From NCBI GenBank assembly GCA_963966275.1, contig CAWZYQ010000068.1, positions 1 to 18,995 of the forward strand: DNA of 18,995 bases, in the 5' to 3' direction. Made by a program: the position numbers and the translations under genes. The notes beneath the pieces are model-generated. The model made no database searches, was not told the origin of the DNA, and saw only the letters and a list, made by a program, of their open reading frames with translations. Shown here piece after piece: positions 1-7,097 of this stretch. How positions within the stretch are numbered: position 1 is the stretch's first letter; each line of letters starts with the position of its first letter. The DNA comes from UBA10427 sp003500135 (GTDB taxonomy: Bacteria > Bacteroidota > Bacteroidia > Cytophagales > Cyclobacteriaceae).

Positions 1-156
1 TCAAGCTCTGATGAAATCCTTACAGGATTTATCAGAATTCTCATCCGAACCGGGCAGGCTCTTCATTTGCTCATACGCACAAGGCATGCGCTTCATCCCC
101 TCGCGAATCTTCGATTTTTGTCAATTCGATTACGTATAAATGTAATTGATAACCTC

Positions 157-188
157 TGAACCATTGAACCCATGAACTCTTGAACTGA
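157..188. repeat. Tandem TGAACnnn repeat, tract 1 (4 units of 8 bp)
   Basis: Four consecutive 8-bp units start at 157, 165, 173 and 181, each beginning TGAAC: TGAACCAT, TGAACCCA, TGAACTCT, TGAACTGA. The first five bases are constant and the last three vary. Confidence 0.85.
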
Positions 189-366
189 TTGCATTTCTTT
201 TCTTAACGCTACACTTCCCAAATTTCTTAACGCCTTTTGATCAAGGCCAATAATGATTCTGAATGTCGAGAAAGATTCAATCAGCTAGTTATTGAAGGAT
301 TTAAATTTCAGGGTCAGAGAATTGATAAACAAGACATTCAACAAATACACGAATCAACCTACGAGA

Positions 367-390
367 GTTGCAGGTGACAACACCTGCAAC
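367..390. repeat. Perfect 10-bp inverted repeat (hairpin)
   Basis: GTTGCAGGTG (367-376) and CACCTGCAAC (381-390) are exact reverse complements around a 4-nt ACAA loop. It lies between the two copies of the direct repeat. There is no T tract on either side and no adjacent gene, so it does not look like an ordinary terminator. Confidence 0.75.
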
Positions 391-402
391 GGCGTAATAT
401 AG

Positions 403-423
403 GTTCAGAGTTCAGCGTTCAGG
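403..423. repeat. Tandem GTTCAGn repeat (3 units of 7 bp)
   Basis: GTTCAGA, GTTCAGC and GTTCAGG follow each other directly. The core TTCA is shared, on the opposite strand, with the TGAAC repeats nearby. Confidence 0.6.
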
Positions 424-506
424 GGATAGCGAATTGATAAACGAGACATTCGTCAAATCCCCCAATCAACCATCTTCCTTAATGATACTGTAAAGATTCG
501 GAAGCG

Positions 507-534
507 CCATGAGCCATGAGCCATAAACCATGAG
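507..534. repeat. Tandem CCATGAG repeat (4 units of 7 bp)
   Basis: Units CCATGAG, CCATGAG, CCATAAA, CCATGAG at 507, 514, 521 and 528. This is a second short-period tandem repeat in the same gene-free stretch, with a different unit length from the TGAAC tracts. Confidence 0.7.
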
Positions 535-617
535 CTAATACCTTCGCGCTTCCAGCTTCGAGCCTTGAGCTCTGTGCATATATAAACAAATCAACCCATC
601 CACCAAATTCTAACTTC

Positions 618-665
618 TGAATCACTGAACATCTGAACCACTGAACTGTTGAACCCTTGAACCCC
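618..665. repeat. Tandem TGAACnnn repeat, tract 2 (6 units of 8 bp)
   Basis: Units start at 618, 626, 634, 642, 650 and 658: TGAATCAC, TGAACATC, TGAACCAC, TGAACTGT, TGAACCCT, TGAACCCC. The phase is unbroken over 48 bp. A strong hairpin begins eight bases after the last unit. Confidence 0.85.
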
Positions 666-672
666 TACCCAC

Positions 673-702
673 GATCAGAGTCTCGCCGTGCGGACTCTGA
701 TC
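673..702. repeat. Strong hairpin with perfect 10-bp arms
   Basis: GATCAGAGTC (673-682) and GACTCTGATC (693-702) are exact reverse complements. Inside, CGC (684-686) can pair with GCG (690-692) after a one-base bulge, leaving a 3-nt loop and about 13 paired bases. No T tract follows directly, and no gene ends here. It may be a mobile or REP-like palindrome, or a terminator for a lost gene. Confidence 0.75.
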
Positions 703-894
703 ATTATTCTCCTTGCCATTCAACAAATTGAAAAGTCCGGTCGTAATGGCGTGAAGGCTGAAATAAATATCGATATCAATGGGGCGTTGCAAACACATTC
801 AAAATTTCCTAAGTTTTGATCTGCATTTGCAATACATATCCCCTGAACCACCCTGCCTCCCGAAGTTTACGTAGGGAGGAGAACCTTAAACTCA

Positions 895-942
895 TGAACC
901 CTTGAACTCATGAACCCTTGAACCCATGAACTCTTGAACCCA
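895..942. repeat. Tandem TGAACnnn repeat, tract 3 (6 units of 8 bp)
   Basis: Units start at 895, 903, 911, 919, 927 and 935: TGAACCCT, TGAACTCA, TGAACCCT, TGAACCCA, TGAACTCT, TGAACCCA. The tract ends 43 bp past the stop codon of the sulfatase gene. Confidence 0.85.
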
Positions 943-985
943 CACCCCTGCTTGCCTTGTTTCTTAAGTTTTACTCACTACTTCC

Positions 986-2530
986 TTACCTACCCATGGT
1001 CTGGTCGAGCAACTGTTGCAGTTCTTCTACCACCTCGGGATGGTCGTTGTACACATTCCGGCTCTGGTAAGGGTCTTCCTCCAGGTTGTAGAGCTGGGCC
1101 GGCGGGGCGTCTTCTTTGATCTTGCCGTCCTCTATATCACTATTTTGCTGGCCGGTAAAAGGAAATGCCGCCGGACCGCCAAAGGTGTGATCGCCTACAT
1201 TGGGAGCCGTAAAACCGCCTCCCCCTTGTGCAGGAATGTACATCCAGTTACCTTTACGAATAGATAAATGTTGCTTGCTATTGGCGGCAATGATCAGATG
1301 GTCACGTATGGGTTTTTCCGGATCGCCGGTGATGGCCGGAAGAAAGTTATGGCTGTCAGGAGCTTTGGCCGCCAACTCCTCCTGCCCTACTACGGCAGCT
1401 ACGGTAGCCAGCAGGTCTACATTGGATGATAGCTCATCGCTCACGGTGCCCGCAGGTACTTTACCGGGCCATCGTACGATAAAAGGTACGCGGTGGCCGC
1501 CTTCCCAGGCGTCAAACTTAAACCCGAGCAGCTTACCATTCTGCCGGTGTCCGGCTGCATAGGCATCCTGACCACCCTGGTTGAGCATACCGCCATTGTC
1601 GCTGGTAAAGATCACCATGGTGTTTTCGGTCAGCCCTTCTTCATCGAGCGCATTAAGAATGTCTCCCACCATCCAGTCGAGCTCGTGAATGAAATCGCCA
1701 TACCGGCCGGCTTCGCTGGTACCGATAAATTGTGGCCTCGGGGTGAAGGGATGGTGAATATTTGTCGTTGCGAGGTAAAGGAAAAACGGCTCCTCTCGTG
1801 GTGTTTTGATATATTCAATGGCTTTGTCTTTGAGCGTGGTACCCACATCGCGGTCATCGAAGCGGTAGTGGGCTGCTTTGGCCCCTCCTATTTCGCTCAA
1901 TCCGAACTTCTCCTGAAACCACCGCGTTTCCGATTTTTCACCGTAGACGAAAGGGTCCTCAGGGTCGTAGTCGACCACATTGTGATTTTCCACATAGACG
2001 AATGGCGGGTGGCTGTTGAGCACGGGTACGCCGAAGAAGTAGTCGAAGCCCAGCTCGAGCGGACCGGGCTTGAGGGGCTTGTTCCAGTCCACGGGTCGTT
2101 CATTGCCAAAGCCCAGGTGCCACTTGCCTATCGCGGCGGTGGCATAGCCGGCGGCTTTCATCACCCTGGCGATGGTCATTTTGGAGGTGTCTACTTTTAG
2201 CGGCTCACGCAAAAACATGGCGCCGAACAGGTCGATACGGGCGGGATATTCGCCGGTCAGAAGGGCATAGCGCGACGGCGAGCAAACGGCAGATGCCGTA
2301 TGGAAGTCGGTAAACCTCCGGCCTTCACTGGCCAGCCGGTCAATATGGTTGGTTTTGACCATGGTAGCGCCATAAGCACCCACATCGCCATAGCCCAGAT
2401 CATCCACATTGATGATGAGCACATTGGGACGATTGGTGTCCGGTGTAGAAGTTTTTTCAGGCTCCCGGCACTGTACAAAAAGTGCGATGATAATGATGAG
2501 TAGCGTAGCTTGGTTTCTTAGATTTTTCAT
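986..2530 (-). CDS. Secreted or lipoprotein sulfatase (arylsulfatase family)
   Basis: A 514-residue type I sulfatase, expected to hydrolyse sulfate esters in the periplasm or at the cell surface; the substrate (polysaccharide or aryl sulfate) cannot be told. The N-terminus is a hydrophobic signal ending at Cys21 (LFVQC), an imperfect lipobox. Asp43-Asp44 (NVDDLGYGD) are metal ligands, C83-S-P-S-R87 is the CxPxR signature whose Cys becomes formylglycine, GKWHLG (135-140) supplies Lys136 and His138, and TSDNGG (309-314) the second metal pair. Length is normal and all key residues are present. No formylglycine-generating or anaerobic maturase gene is in the window. Composition is clearly more GC-rich than the genes further on (two sampled 60-base lines about 63-65% GC), which suggests transfer. 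The ATG at 2530 places the signal peptide correctly. Confidence 0.93.
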   Translation of the reverse strand: MKNLRNQATLLIIIIALFVQCREPEKTSTPDTNRPNVLIINVDDLGYGDVGAYGATMVKTNHIDRLASEGRRFTDFHTASAVCSPSRYALLTGEYPARIDLFGAMFLREPLKVDTSKMTIARVMKAAGYATAAIGKWHLGFGNERPVDWNKPLKPGPLELGFDYFFGVPVLNSHPPFVYVENHNVVDYDPEDPFVYGEKSETRWFQEKFGLSEIGGAKAAHYRFDDRDVGTTLKDKAIEYIKTPREEPFFLYLATTNIHHPFTPRPQFIGTSEAGRYGDFIHELDWMVGDILNALDEEGLTENTMVIFTSDNGGMLNQGGQDAYAAGHRQNGKLLGFKFDAWEGGHRVPFIVRWPGKVPAGTVSDELSSNVDLLATVAAVVGQEELAAKAPDSHNFLPAITGDPEKPIRDHLIIAANSKQHLSIRKGNWMYIPAQGGGGFTAPNVGDHTFGGPAAFPFTGQQNSDIEDGKIKEDAPPAQLYNLEEDPYQSRNVYNDHPEVVEELQQLLDQTMGR

Positions 2531-2762
2531 GGTATAAACCTACAAAATAATTGGAAAAATACGGAAAGTCGCGTTTGACCTTTCACTGTATGGTGGTGGC
2601 TTAACCCAAAATCTTAGTAGGAATAAAAATTCAGCTTTTTGCCCCTGACACTTTGGGTCTGGAACTGATCGTGAGCATCATAAGATGAAGATTCCAAAAG
2701 CCGTATCAGATCAAAGACGATAATGTCATGATAATGGCTGTGCGCCATGTACTCTCAGGTCG
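2531..2762. other. Gap between acyltransferase and sulfatase genes
   Basis: This 232-bp stretch lies between two minus-strand genes. I see no open frame of note, no clear TAnnTTTG promoter and no strong hairpin. The length argues against tight co-transcription of the two genes. Confidence 0.4.
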
Positions 2763-3548
2763 TTAAAGCTCCACGCCCTTTTCGATGTTCTTTACGAGCT
2801 CCTGCACAAACCTGGCCATGGGCGCCCCATCGATCACGTCATGATCGAGCAAAATGGTCATGTTCAAAATCTCTCTTATGCAGATTTCATCGTCAACTAC
2901 CCATGGCTTTTTCATAATGGAGCCGATACCGAAGGATATGGGATGAACCGAGCTGTGAATAAACCAACCATTAATCCGGCCCATCATACCCACCGAGGTA
3001 ACTACCACATTGCCCATCTTCCGGTAAGCCACCTTTGGATGACCCAGCACATACTTCCAGATGAAAAGCCGGAGAAACTTTGGCAGGAGGTAGTAAAACC
3101 GTTCTCCTTTATTTGATTTTTGGTGCAATACAATGTCTTCCGTGGAGAAATTTTGCTTTTTGGCAACTTCAATTTCCATGGTGATCGCCTCCACACTTTT
3201 GGTGTTCACCTGATCGATGGTCAGGGGTATTGGTACTTTTTCACCGTTAAGTTCCTTTTCCACTACCATGGTGATGTTGATATCATCGAAAATGATGAGT
3301 TTCTTTTTGGAAGCCATGTAGGCGGCCACTTCCGGATAGTTTTGAATGGTATTGCCGATAACTTTCAGTAGCCAGGCATTGAAGGACCACTTCTTCCCTT
3401 CAGATTTCTTCTGCTTCAATTTTAGCCGGCTGTCCGTCACGTCACATTCCAGCAGTGCGCTTATATGATGTTTCGTTTTCCCCACTTCATACACATCAAA
3501 AGTGGCGATCCTTGATTTGGGTATAGCTTTATAATGGTGATCAGGCAT
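2763..3548 (-). CDS. Stand-alone 2-oxoacid dehydrogenase E2-type acyltransferase
   Basis: This protein of about 261 residues matches the catalytic domain of dihydrolipoamide acyltransferases (the fold shared with chloramphenicol acetyltransferase). The C-terminal HxxxDG active site is intact: LLDHDVIDGAPMARF, with His236, Asp240 and Gly241 counted from the ATG. There is no lipoyl domain, no E1/E3-binding domain and no linker, so it is not a normal E2 of a dehydrogenase complex; no E1 or E3 gene is nearby. It probably moves an acyl group from CoA to an unknown acceptor in the cytoplasm. The ATG at 3548 is preferred; a TTG three codons upstream (3557) is the only alternative and neither has a clear ribosome site. 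Family confident, substrate unknown. Confidence 0.88.
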   Translation of the reverse strand: MPDHHYKAIPKSRIATFDVYEVGKTKHHISALLECDVTDSRLKLKQKKSEGKKWSFNAWLLKVIGNTIQNYPEVAAYMASKKKLIIFDDINITMVVEKELNGEKVPIPLTIDQVNTKSVEAITMEIEVAKKQNFSTEDIVLHQKSNKGERFYYLLPKFLRLFIWKYVLGHPKVAYRKMGNVVVTSVGMMGRINGWFIHSSVHPISFGIGSIMKKPWVVDDEICIREILNMTILLDHDVIDGAPMARFVQELVKNIEKGVEL

Positions 3549-3684
3549 GTGTGACAAAAGATTTATGCTATTTACACAAAATGTGTCATGATATCACCTT
3601 TGCCTGTACCGATCTTTTTCGAAGTGAAAAAATATAACTTGTTATCAAACCGAATAAAAGCATGGAAGTGGTGGTTTCAATGAA
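3549..3684. other. AT-rich spacer upstream of the acyltransferase
   Basis: This spacer separates the minus-strand acyltransferase from a plus-strand broken small gene. It contains no long frame. Both promoters should lie here, but I see no convincing TAnnTTTG box on either strand. Confidence 0.35.
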
Positions 3685-4157
3685 ATGAATAATCAGGAAT
3701 ACAGCCCCAATGACAACCAGTTTGCTCATCAATGTTTTATAGTCCCATTCGATTATATTAATTCAAACTTTAATAAGGTTATCTATCCCTTTATGACGAT
3801 CAAATTTTTGAAGTACCCACCATACGATGTAATTGAAAATGACCGGGCAAAAAATCTATTCAATTTGACATTCAAGTGGGCATGGTGAGAAAAATTCAGG
3901 ATTTCCAAAGCGAACTTAATAATTTAGGCAATCTACCTTCGCATACAAGACCAGATCAGGGCGATTATCTTTATTGCCTTTTCTACTATTATGTTTACGA
4001 AGAATTAATCAATACGCACTACATAAAAAATCCCCATTTCAATCAAAAAGATGATGAGCTAACCAATAATACATATCAGCTAACCTGTTTACTGACAGGA
4101 CCCAAAACCACGAAATGTAAGCTTCTAAATTGGATGAACAGAAATAATGCTACATAA
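3685..4157 (+). pseudogene. Hypothetical small protein split by a frameshift at an A6 tract
   Basis: Two overlapping frames look like one gene. The first (3685-3888, 67 codons) reads well to NDRAK and then gives an odd tail ending in FKWAW. The second has no good start of its own but is open from 3843 to 4157, reading KKSIQFDIQVGMVRKIQ onwards. The switch falls at A3849-A3854; in the first frame the codons are GCA AAA AAT, which forms the heptamer A AAA AAT of -1 slippery sites. One more A would join the frames into a protein of about 158 residues with a tyrosine-rich middle (DYLYCLFYYYVYEEL). I recognise no family. Alternatives are a decayed gene, a sequencing error, programmed slippage, or a chance pairing of two small frames. 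Confidence 0.35.
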
Positions 4158-4191
4158 TTATTCAGAAAATAGCCAGCTGTGATATATATCA

Positions 4192-4234
4192 TTGTACAAT
4201 AATACATCCTTTCTGATATTGCAACTGTGTTGCA
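4192..4234 (+). promoter_or_regulatory. Probable promoter with overlapping palindromic operator for the receptor operon
   Basis: TGCAAC-TGT-GTTGCA (4220-4234) is a perfect 6-bp inverted repeat with a 3-nt spacer, 65 bp before the receptor ATG. A degenerate Bacteroidota promoter fits just upstream: TTG at 4192-4194, a 19-nt gap, then TGATATTG at 4214-4221 (consensus TAnnTTTG). The palindrome would cover the -7 box and start site, as a repressor site should. Two further small palindromes, GATATATATC (4181-4190) and ATTGTACAAT (4191-4200), lie beside it. The regulator is unknown. Confidence 0.45.
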
Positions 4235-4299
4235 TTTAAAAGATCAATTATTAAATGCGGACTATTGAACTCTAAATTCGACTAACTGACCTAAGAAAG

Positions 4300-6612
4300 A
4301 TGTTTAAAAGATTTTCACTACTTACGCTCTTGCTAATGATTGTTAGCAGCGCCTATGCCCAAATACAATTAAAAGGTGTAGTGCGCAATCAGGATGGAAA
4401 ACCACTTGAAGAGGTAAATGTACTTTTGTACGAGAATAAAACAGGTACATTAACCCGGGAAGATGGTGCCTACCAACTTTTTATACCTCCCAACCTAAAA
4501 GTACTAACACTGGTTTACACCTATATCGGATATAAAGCTCAATCAAGAACCATTAATTTGACAGAAGCTGCTTCTGAAGAAGATTACATAATTGATGTAA
4601 TCCTGGTGGAATCACCGCTTGAGCTTCAAGAAATCACCGTTTCGGCAGGTTTTTTGAAAGAAAGAGATGAAGTATCTTATCCTATTGAAACAGTAATGAA
4701 AAAAGAGTTGGTAAGCTCAGGAGAACTTAACTTATCTCGAGTTATTTCACGTACACCCGGTATATATTTTTCTAGTTTTGGAATTGGAGGGGGACAACCG
4801 GTAATTCGCGGCTTATCGAACACTAATTTGGTAATGCTCAACAATGGCATAAAACAGGAAGTTTTTCAATTTTCAACTAATCACCCATATCTGATTGACG
4901 AGTTTACTGCTTCCCATGTAGAAATTATCAAGGGGCCGGCTTCACTACAGTACGGTTCTGATGCTGTGGGAGGCATAATAAACGTGATCAGGGAACTGCC
5001 AGCAAGACCTAATAGTATTGAAGGCGATTTTATTTCGCAATATTTTACCAACACAACCGGATACCTTAACAGCCTGAGTGTAAAGGGCAGCCATGATAAG
5101 TTCTTTATTGGCGCGAGGGGCAGCTTGAAATCACATAAAGATTTTACAGATGGCAAAGAAGATGCGGTAGGTAATACCCGTATTAATGAGAACAACTTCA
5201 CCTTAAATTCCGGATTCAGGACTGGATACGGCATATTCTCTCTAAACTACAACTATACGGATGCCGAATATGGCATTCAAAATGGACCCCAAATTAACCT
5301 GTTCGCAAACCCATTGGCATCAACCTTGTTAAATGAAAAACGAAAAAATGAAGTGTGGTACCAAGACCTTGTAAATCATATGATATCGTCAAACAATACG
5401 GTTTTTTTAGGTAAAAATTCGATTAATGCCGACTTAGGGTACCAGCTTAATACCCGTGAGTTGGTTGGCGGGGGTATTAATGACCAGGATCAGTTAGTAC
5501 AACCCCTGCTCGTTTCTATGCAGTTGAATACCTTTACTTACAATGCGAAACTAAATGTACCTTCAGGAAATAACAACTTTGTTTTTGGCGTAAATGGAGC
5601 CCATATTAAAAATGAAGCGGACGAGACCAAACCGAGTGTTCCCATGCCAGATGCAGAAATAAACGACGTTGGGCTATACACCATTGGAGATTTTCAATTG
5701 GCTGAACAACTTACACTTACCACCGGCTTGCGTTACGATTACAGAAATATGGCGTCTTTTCCCATGCCAACTGCCAATACAGACCGATTTAAGATTGACA
5801 ATACCTATAACAATGTGAATGGTTCATTGGGTGTTACATATAACTTTTCTGTAAACCAGTTCTTAAAAGCTAATATAGCGCGTGGTTTTCGATCGCCCAA
5901 TTTACCGGAGCTCACCCAAAACGGTCTCCATGCCGGCAGGTACGAAAGAGGCAACCCGGAATTGGATGCACAAAGTAATTATCAGATAGACCTTACATAT
6001 CACCTGCACACCGATTGGGCGACTTTAAATGTAGCGCCCTTCTACAATATAGTAAACAATTACCTTTATATCGTAATGACCGACGAAGATGCCCCTATTG
6101 GCGATGGGATGATATTTCAATATGTCCAAAATGATGCAATCCTAACAGGTGGTGAAGTGGCTTTGGATATTCATCCTATTGATTGGCTTGGTATTCATGG
6201 CAGTTACAGCTTGGTACGTGCCAATATCACCGATGATGCAAAGGCTGTTGAACATCCTACATTTACGCCTGCTGACAGGTTTACAGGAGAAATTAAATTT
6301 GAGCAGAAAGAGATGGGATTTCTCAATTACCCCTACTTTTCGTTTGAAATCATGCACTTTTTTGAGCAAAACCGCACCGGACAAAATGAAGCCCTTACGT
6401 CAGCTTACACCTTGCTCAATGCCCGCCTCGGAACAAGCATTTCTGTTGGTGGAAAAGACTTGGAAATCTTCATAATCGGAAGTAATTTGGCAAATACTGC
6501 GTATATCGACCATCTGTCGGTAACCAAGCAATTGAATCTCAATATGATGGGCAGAAACATTATGTTTGGTTTACGCTTCCCTTTTGGTTTTTACAAAAAA
6601 AAACAACATTAA
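4300..6612 (+). CDS. TonB-dependent outer-membrane receptor
   Basis: A 770-residue outer-membrane receptor that would import a bound ligand using TonB energy. A signal peptide ends at AYA-Q (residues 20/21). Residues about 22-108 form a carboxypeptidase-regulatory-like domain (LKGVVRNQDGKPLEEVNVLL), common in Bacteroidota receptors. A plug domain follows at about 110-240 with VIRGLSNTNLVMLNNGIKQE and the typical ending GPASLQYGSDAVGGIINV, then a beta-barrel ending FGLRFPFGFYKKKQH. There is no SusD partner, which argues against glycan uptake. It heads an operon with two lipoproteins (gaps of 12 and 20 bp) and probably works with the PF11449-type transporter downstream. The neighbours suggest a metal or metal-chelate ligand; this is inference. 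Confidence 0.93.
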   Translation: MFKRFSLLTLLLMIVSSAYAQIQLKGVVRNQDGKPLEEVNVLLYENKTGTLTREDGAYQLFIPPNLKVLTLVYTYIGYKAQSRTINLTEAASEEDYIIDVILVESPLELQEITVSAGFLKERDEVSYPIETVMKKELVSSGELNLSRVISRTPGIYFSSFGIGGGQPVIRGLSNTNLVMLNNGIKQEVFQFSTNHPYLIDEFTASHVEIIKGPASLQYGSDAVGGIINVIRELPARPNSIEGDFISQYFTNTTGYLNSLSVKGSHDKFFIGARGSLKSHKDFTDGKEDAVGNTRINENNFTLNSGFRTGYGIFSLNYNYTDAEYGIQNGPQINLFANPLASTLLNEKRKNEVWYQDLVNHMISSNNTVFLGKNSINADLGYQLNTRELVGGGINDQDQLVQPLLVSMQLNTFTYNAKLNVPSGNNNFVFGVNGAHIKNEADETKPSVPMPDAEINDVGLYTIGDFQLAEQLTLTTGLRYDYRNMASFPMPTANTDRFKIDNTYNNVNGSLGVTYNFSVNQFLKANIARGFRSPNLPELTQNGLHAGRYERGNPELDAQSNYQIDLTYHLHTDWATLNVAPFYNIVNNYLYIVMTDEDAPIGDGMIFQYVQNDAILTGGEVALDIHPIDWLGIHGSYSLVRANITDDAKAVEHPTFTPADRFTGEIKFEQKEMGFLNYPYFSFEIMHFFEQNRTGQNEALTSAYTLLNARLGTSISVGGKDLEIFIIGSNLANTAYIDHLSVTKQLNLNMMGRNIMFGLRFPFGFYKKKQH

Positions 6613-6624
6613 ATATTAATTGAT

Positions 6625-7077
6625 ATGAAAAAAGAAATGATTTCCCTATTGGTCCTGTTAGGAACAGTTGCCCTTTTTTACGGATGTAATCCTGACGAAA
6701 AAATGGAAAGCCAAACAAGTGCAAATACCCTGATAATCAACTTGACCAGTGATGCTACGGTAAATGCGCACGGTTCATTAATGGGCATCCACTTAGCTGA
6801 AAAAGCGCTCGAGAATAGGCTGGACGTGATAGTGTTTTTAAATGTCAATGGCGTAAAATTGTTACAACCCGGAGCCGATACCCTCGCTTTTCATGGGGAA
6901 AAAATTTTGCAAGCCCTGGACAAGGTAGTGGAAAAAGGAGGCGACGTGAGGATATGTCCCCACTGTGCAGAAGCTTTAGGAATTGACAAAACACAGATTC
7001 CTGCCAATTTCAAAATGCAGGATGAGAAAATTATGATGGAAAAGCTCCGAAGCAATCCAACTGTATTTACTTATTAA
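6625..7077 (+). CDS. DsrE-like lipoprotein with a CPHC motif
   Basis: A 150-residue protein with a lipoprotein signal (LFYGC, Cys21) followed by a DsrE/DsrF-like fold: LIINLTSDATVNAHGSLMG, a helix AEKALENRLDVIVFLN, and ICPHCAEALGI near the C-terminus (Cys111 and Cys114). DsrE-family proteins are normally cytoplasmic sulfur carriers; a lipid-anchored envelope version is less usual. The CxxC pair sits where the family keeps its reactive cysteine and could carry sulfur, form a disulfide or bind a metal. It lies 12 bp after the receptor gene and 20 bp before the double-cupin gene, so the three are almost surely co-transcribed. Family assignment is good; the role as partner of the receptor is inference. 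Confidence 0.8.
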   Translation: MKKEMISLLVLLGTVALFYGCNPDEKMESQTSANTLIINLTSDATVNAHGSLMGIHLAEKALENRLDVIVFLNVNGVKLLQPGADTLAFHGEKILQALDKVVEKGGDVRICPHCAEALGIDKTQIPANFKMQDEKIMMEKLRSNPTVFTY

Positions 7078-7097
7078 ACAATATAAAAATAACCGAA

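Larger units (their letters stand above)
319..471. repeat. Diverged 41-bp direct repeat, two copies
   Basis: The copy at 319-359 and the copy at 431-471 have the same orientation and match at about 35 of 41 positions by eye; both start GAATTGATAAAC and end AATCAACC. Read in the same frame they give RIDKQDIQQIHEST and RIDKRDIRQIPQST, so several differences are conservative at the peptide level. A duplicated fragment of an old coding sequence is possible. Confidence 0.7.
1..985. other. Long gene-free region rich in short repeats and hairpins
   Basis: No open frame here has the look of a real gene. The stretch is made of short tandem repeats, two perfect long hairpins and a diverged direct repeat, listed separately. 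A weak hairpin (AAATCCT, loop TAC, AGGATTT) lies at 14-30. Two short frames look protein-like but lack starts and good length: about 238-377, ending in RIDKQDIQQIHESTYESCR, and a frame running to about 820. They may be remnants of decayed genes; I recognise no family. No tRNA or rRNA was seen. Confidence 0.6.

Noticed and set aside
157..942. The TGAAC tracts as a CRISPR array
   Set aside because: The units are only 8 bp with a 3-bp variable part; there are no spacers of 25-40 bp and no cas genes.
1493..2200. A 235-codon plus-strand frame inside the sulfatase gene
   Set aside because: It is the antisense shadow of a high-GC gene whose minus-strand product has all the sulfatase motifs.
2763..3548. 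Acyltransferase as a chloramphenicol-resistance gene
   Set aside because: The HxxxDG motif is shared, but the DHDVIDGAP context and overall sequence follow E2 catalytic domains instead of typed resistance acetyltransferases.
4300..6612. Receptor as part of a polysaccharide-utilisation locus with the sulfatase
   Set aside because: No SusD-like gene, glycoside hydrolase or sensor is present, the sulfatase lies on the other strand nearly 1.8 kb away, and the genes following the receptor are metal- and sulfur-related.
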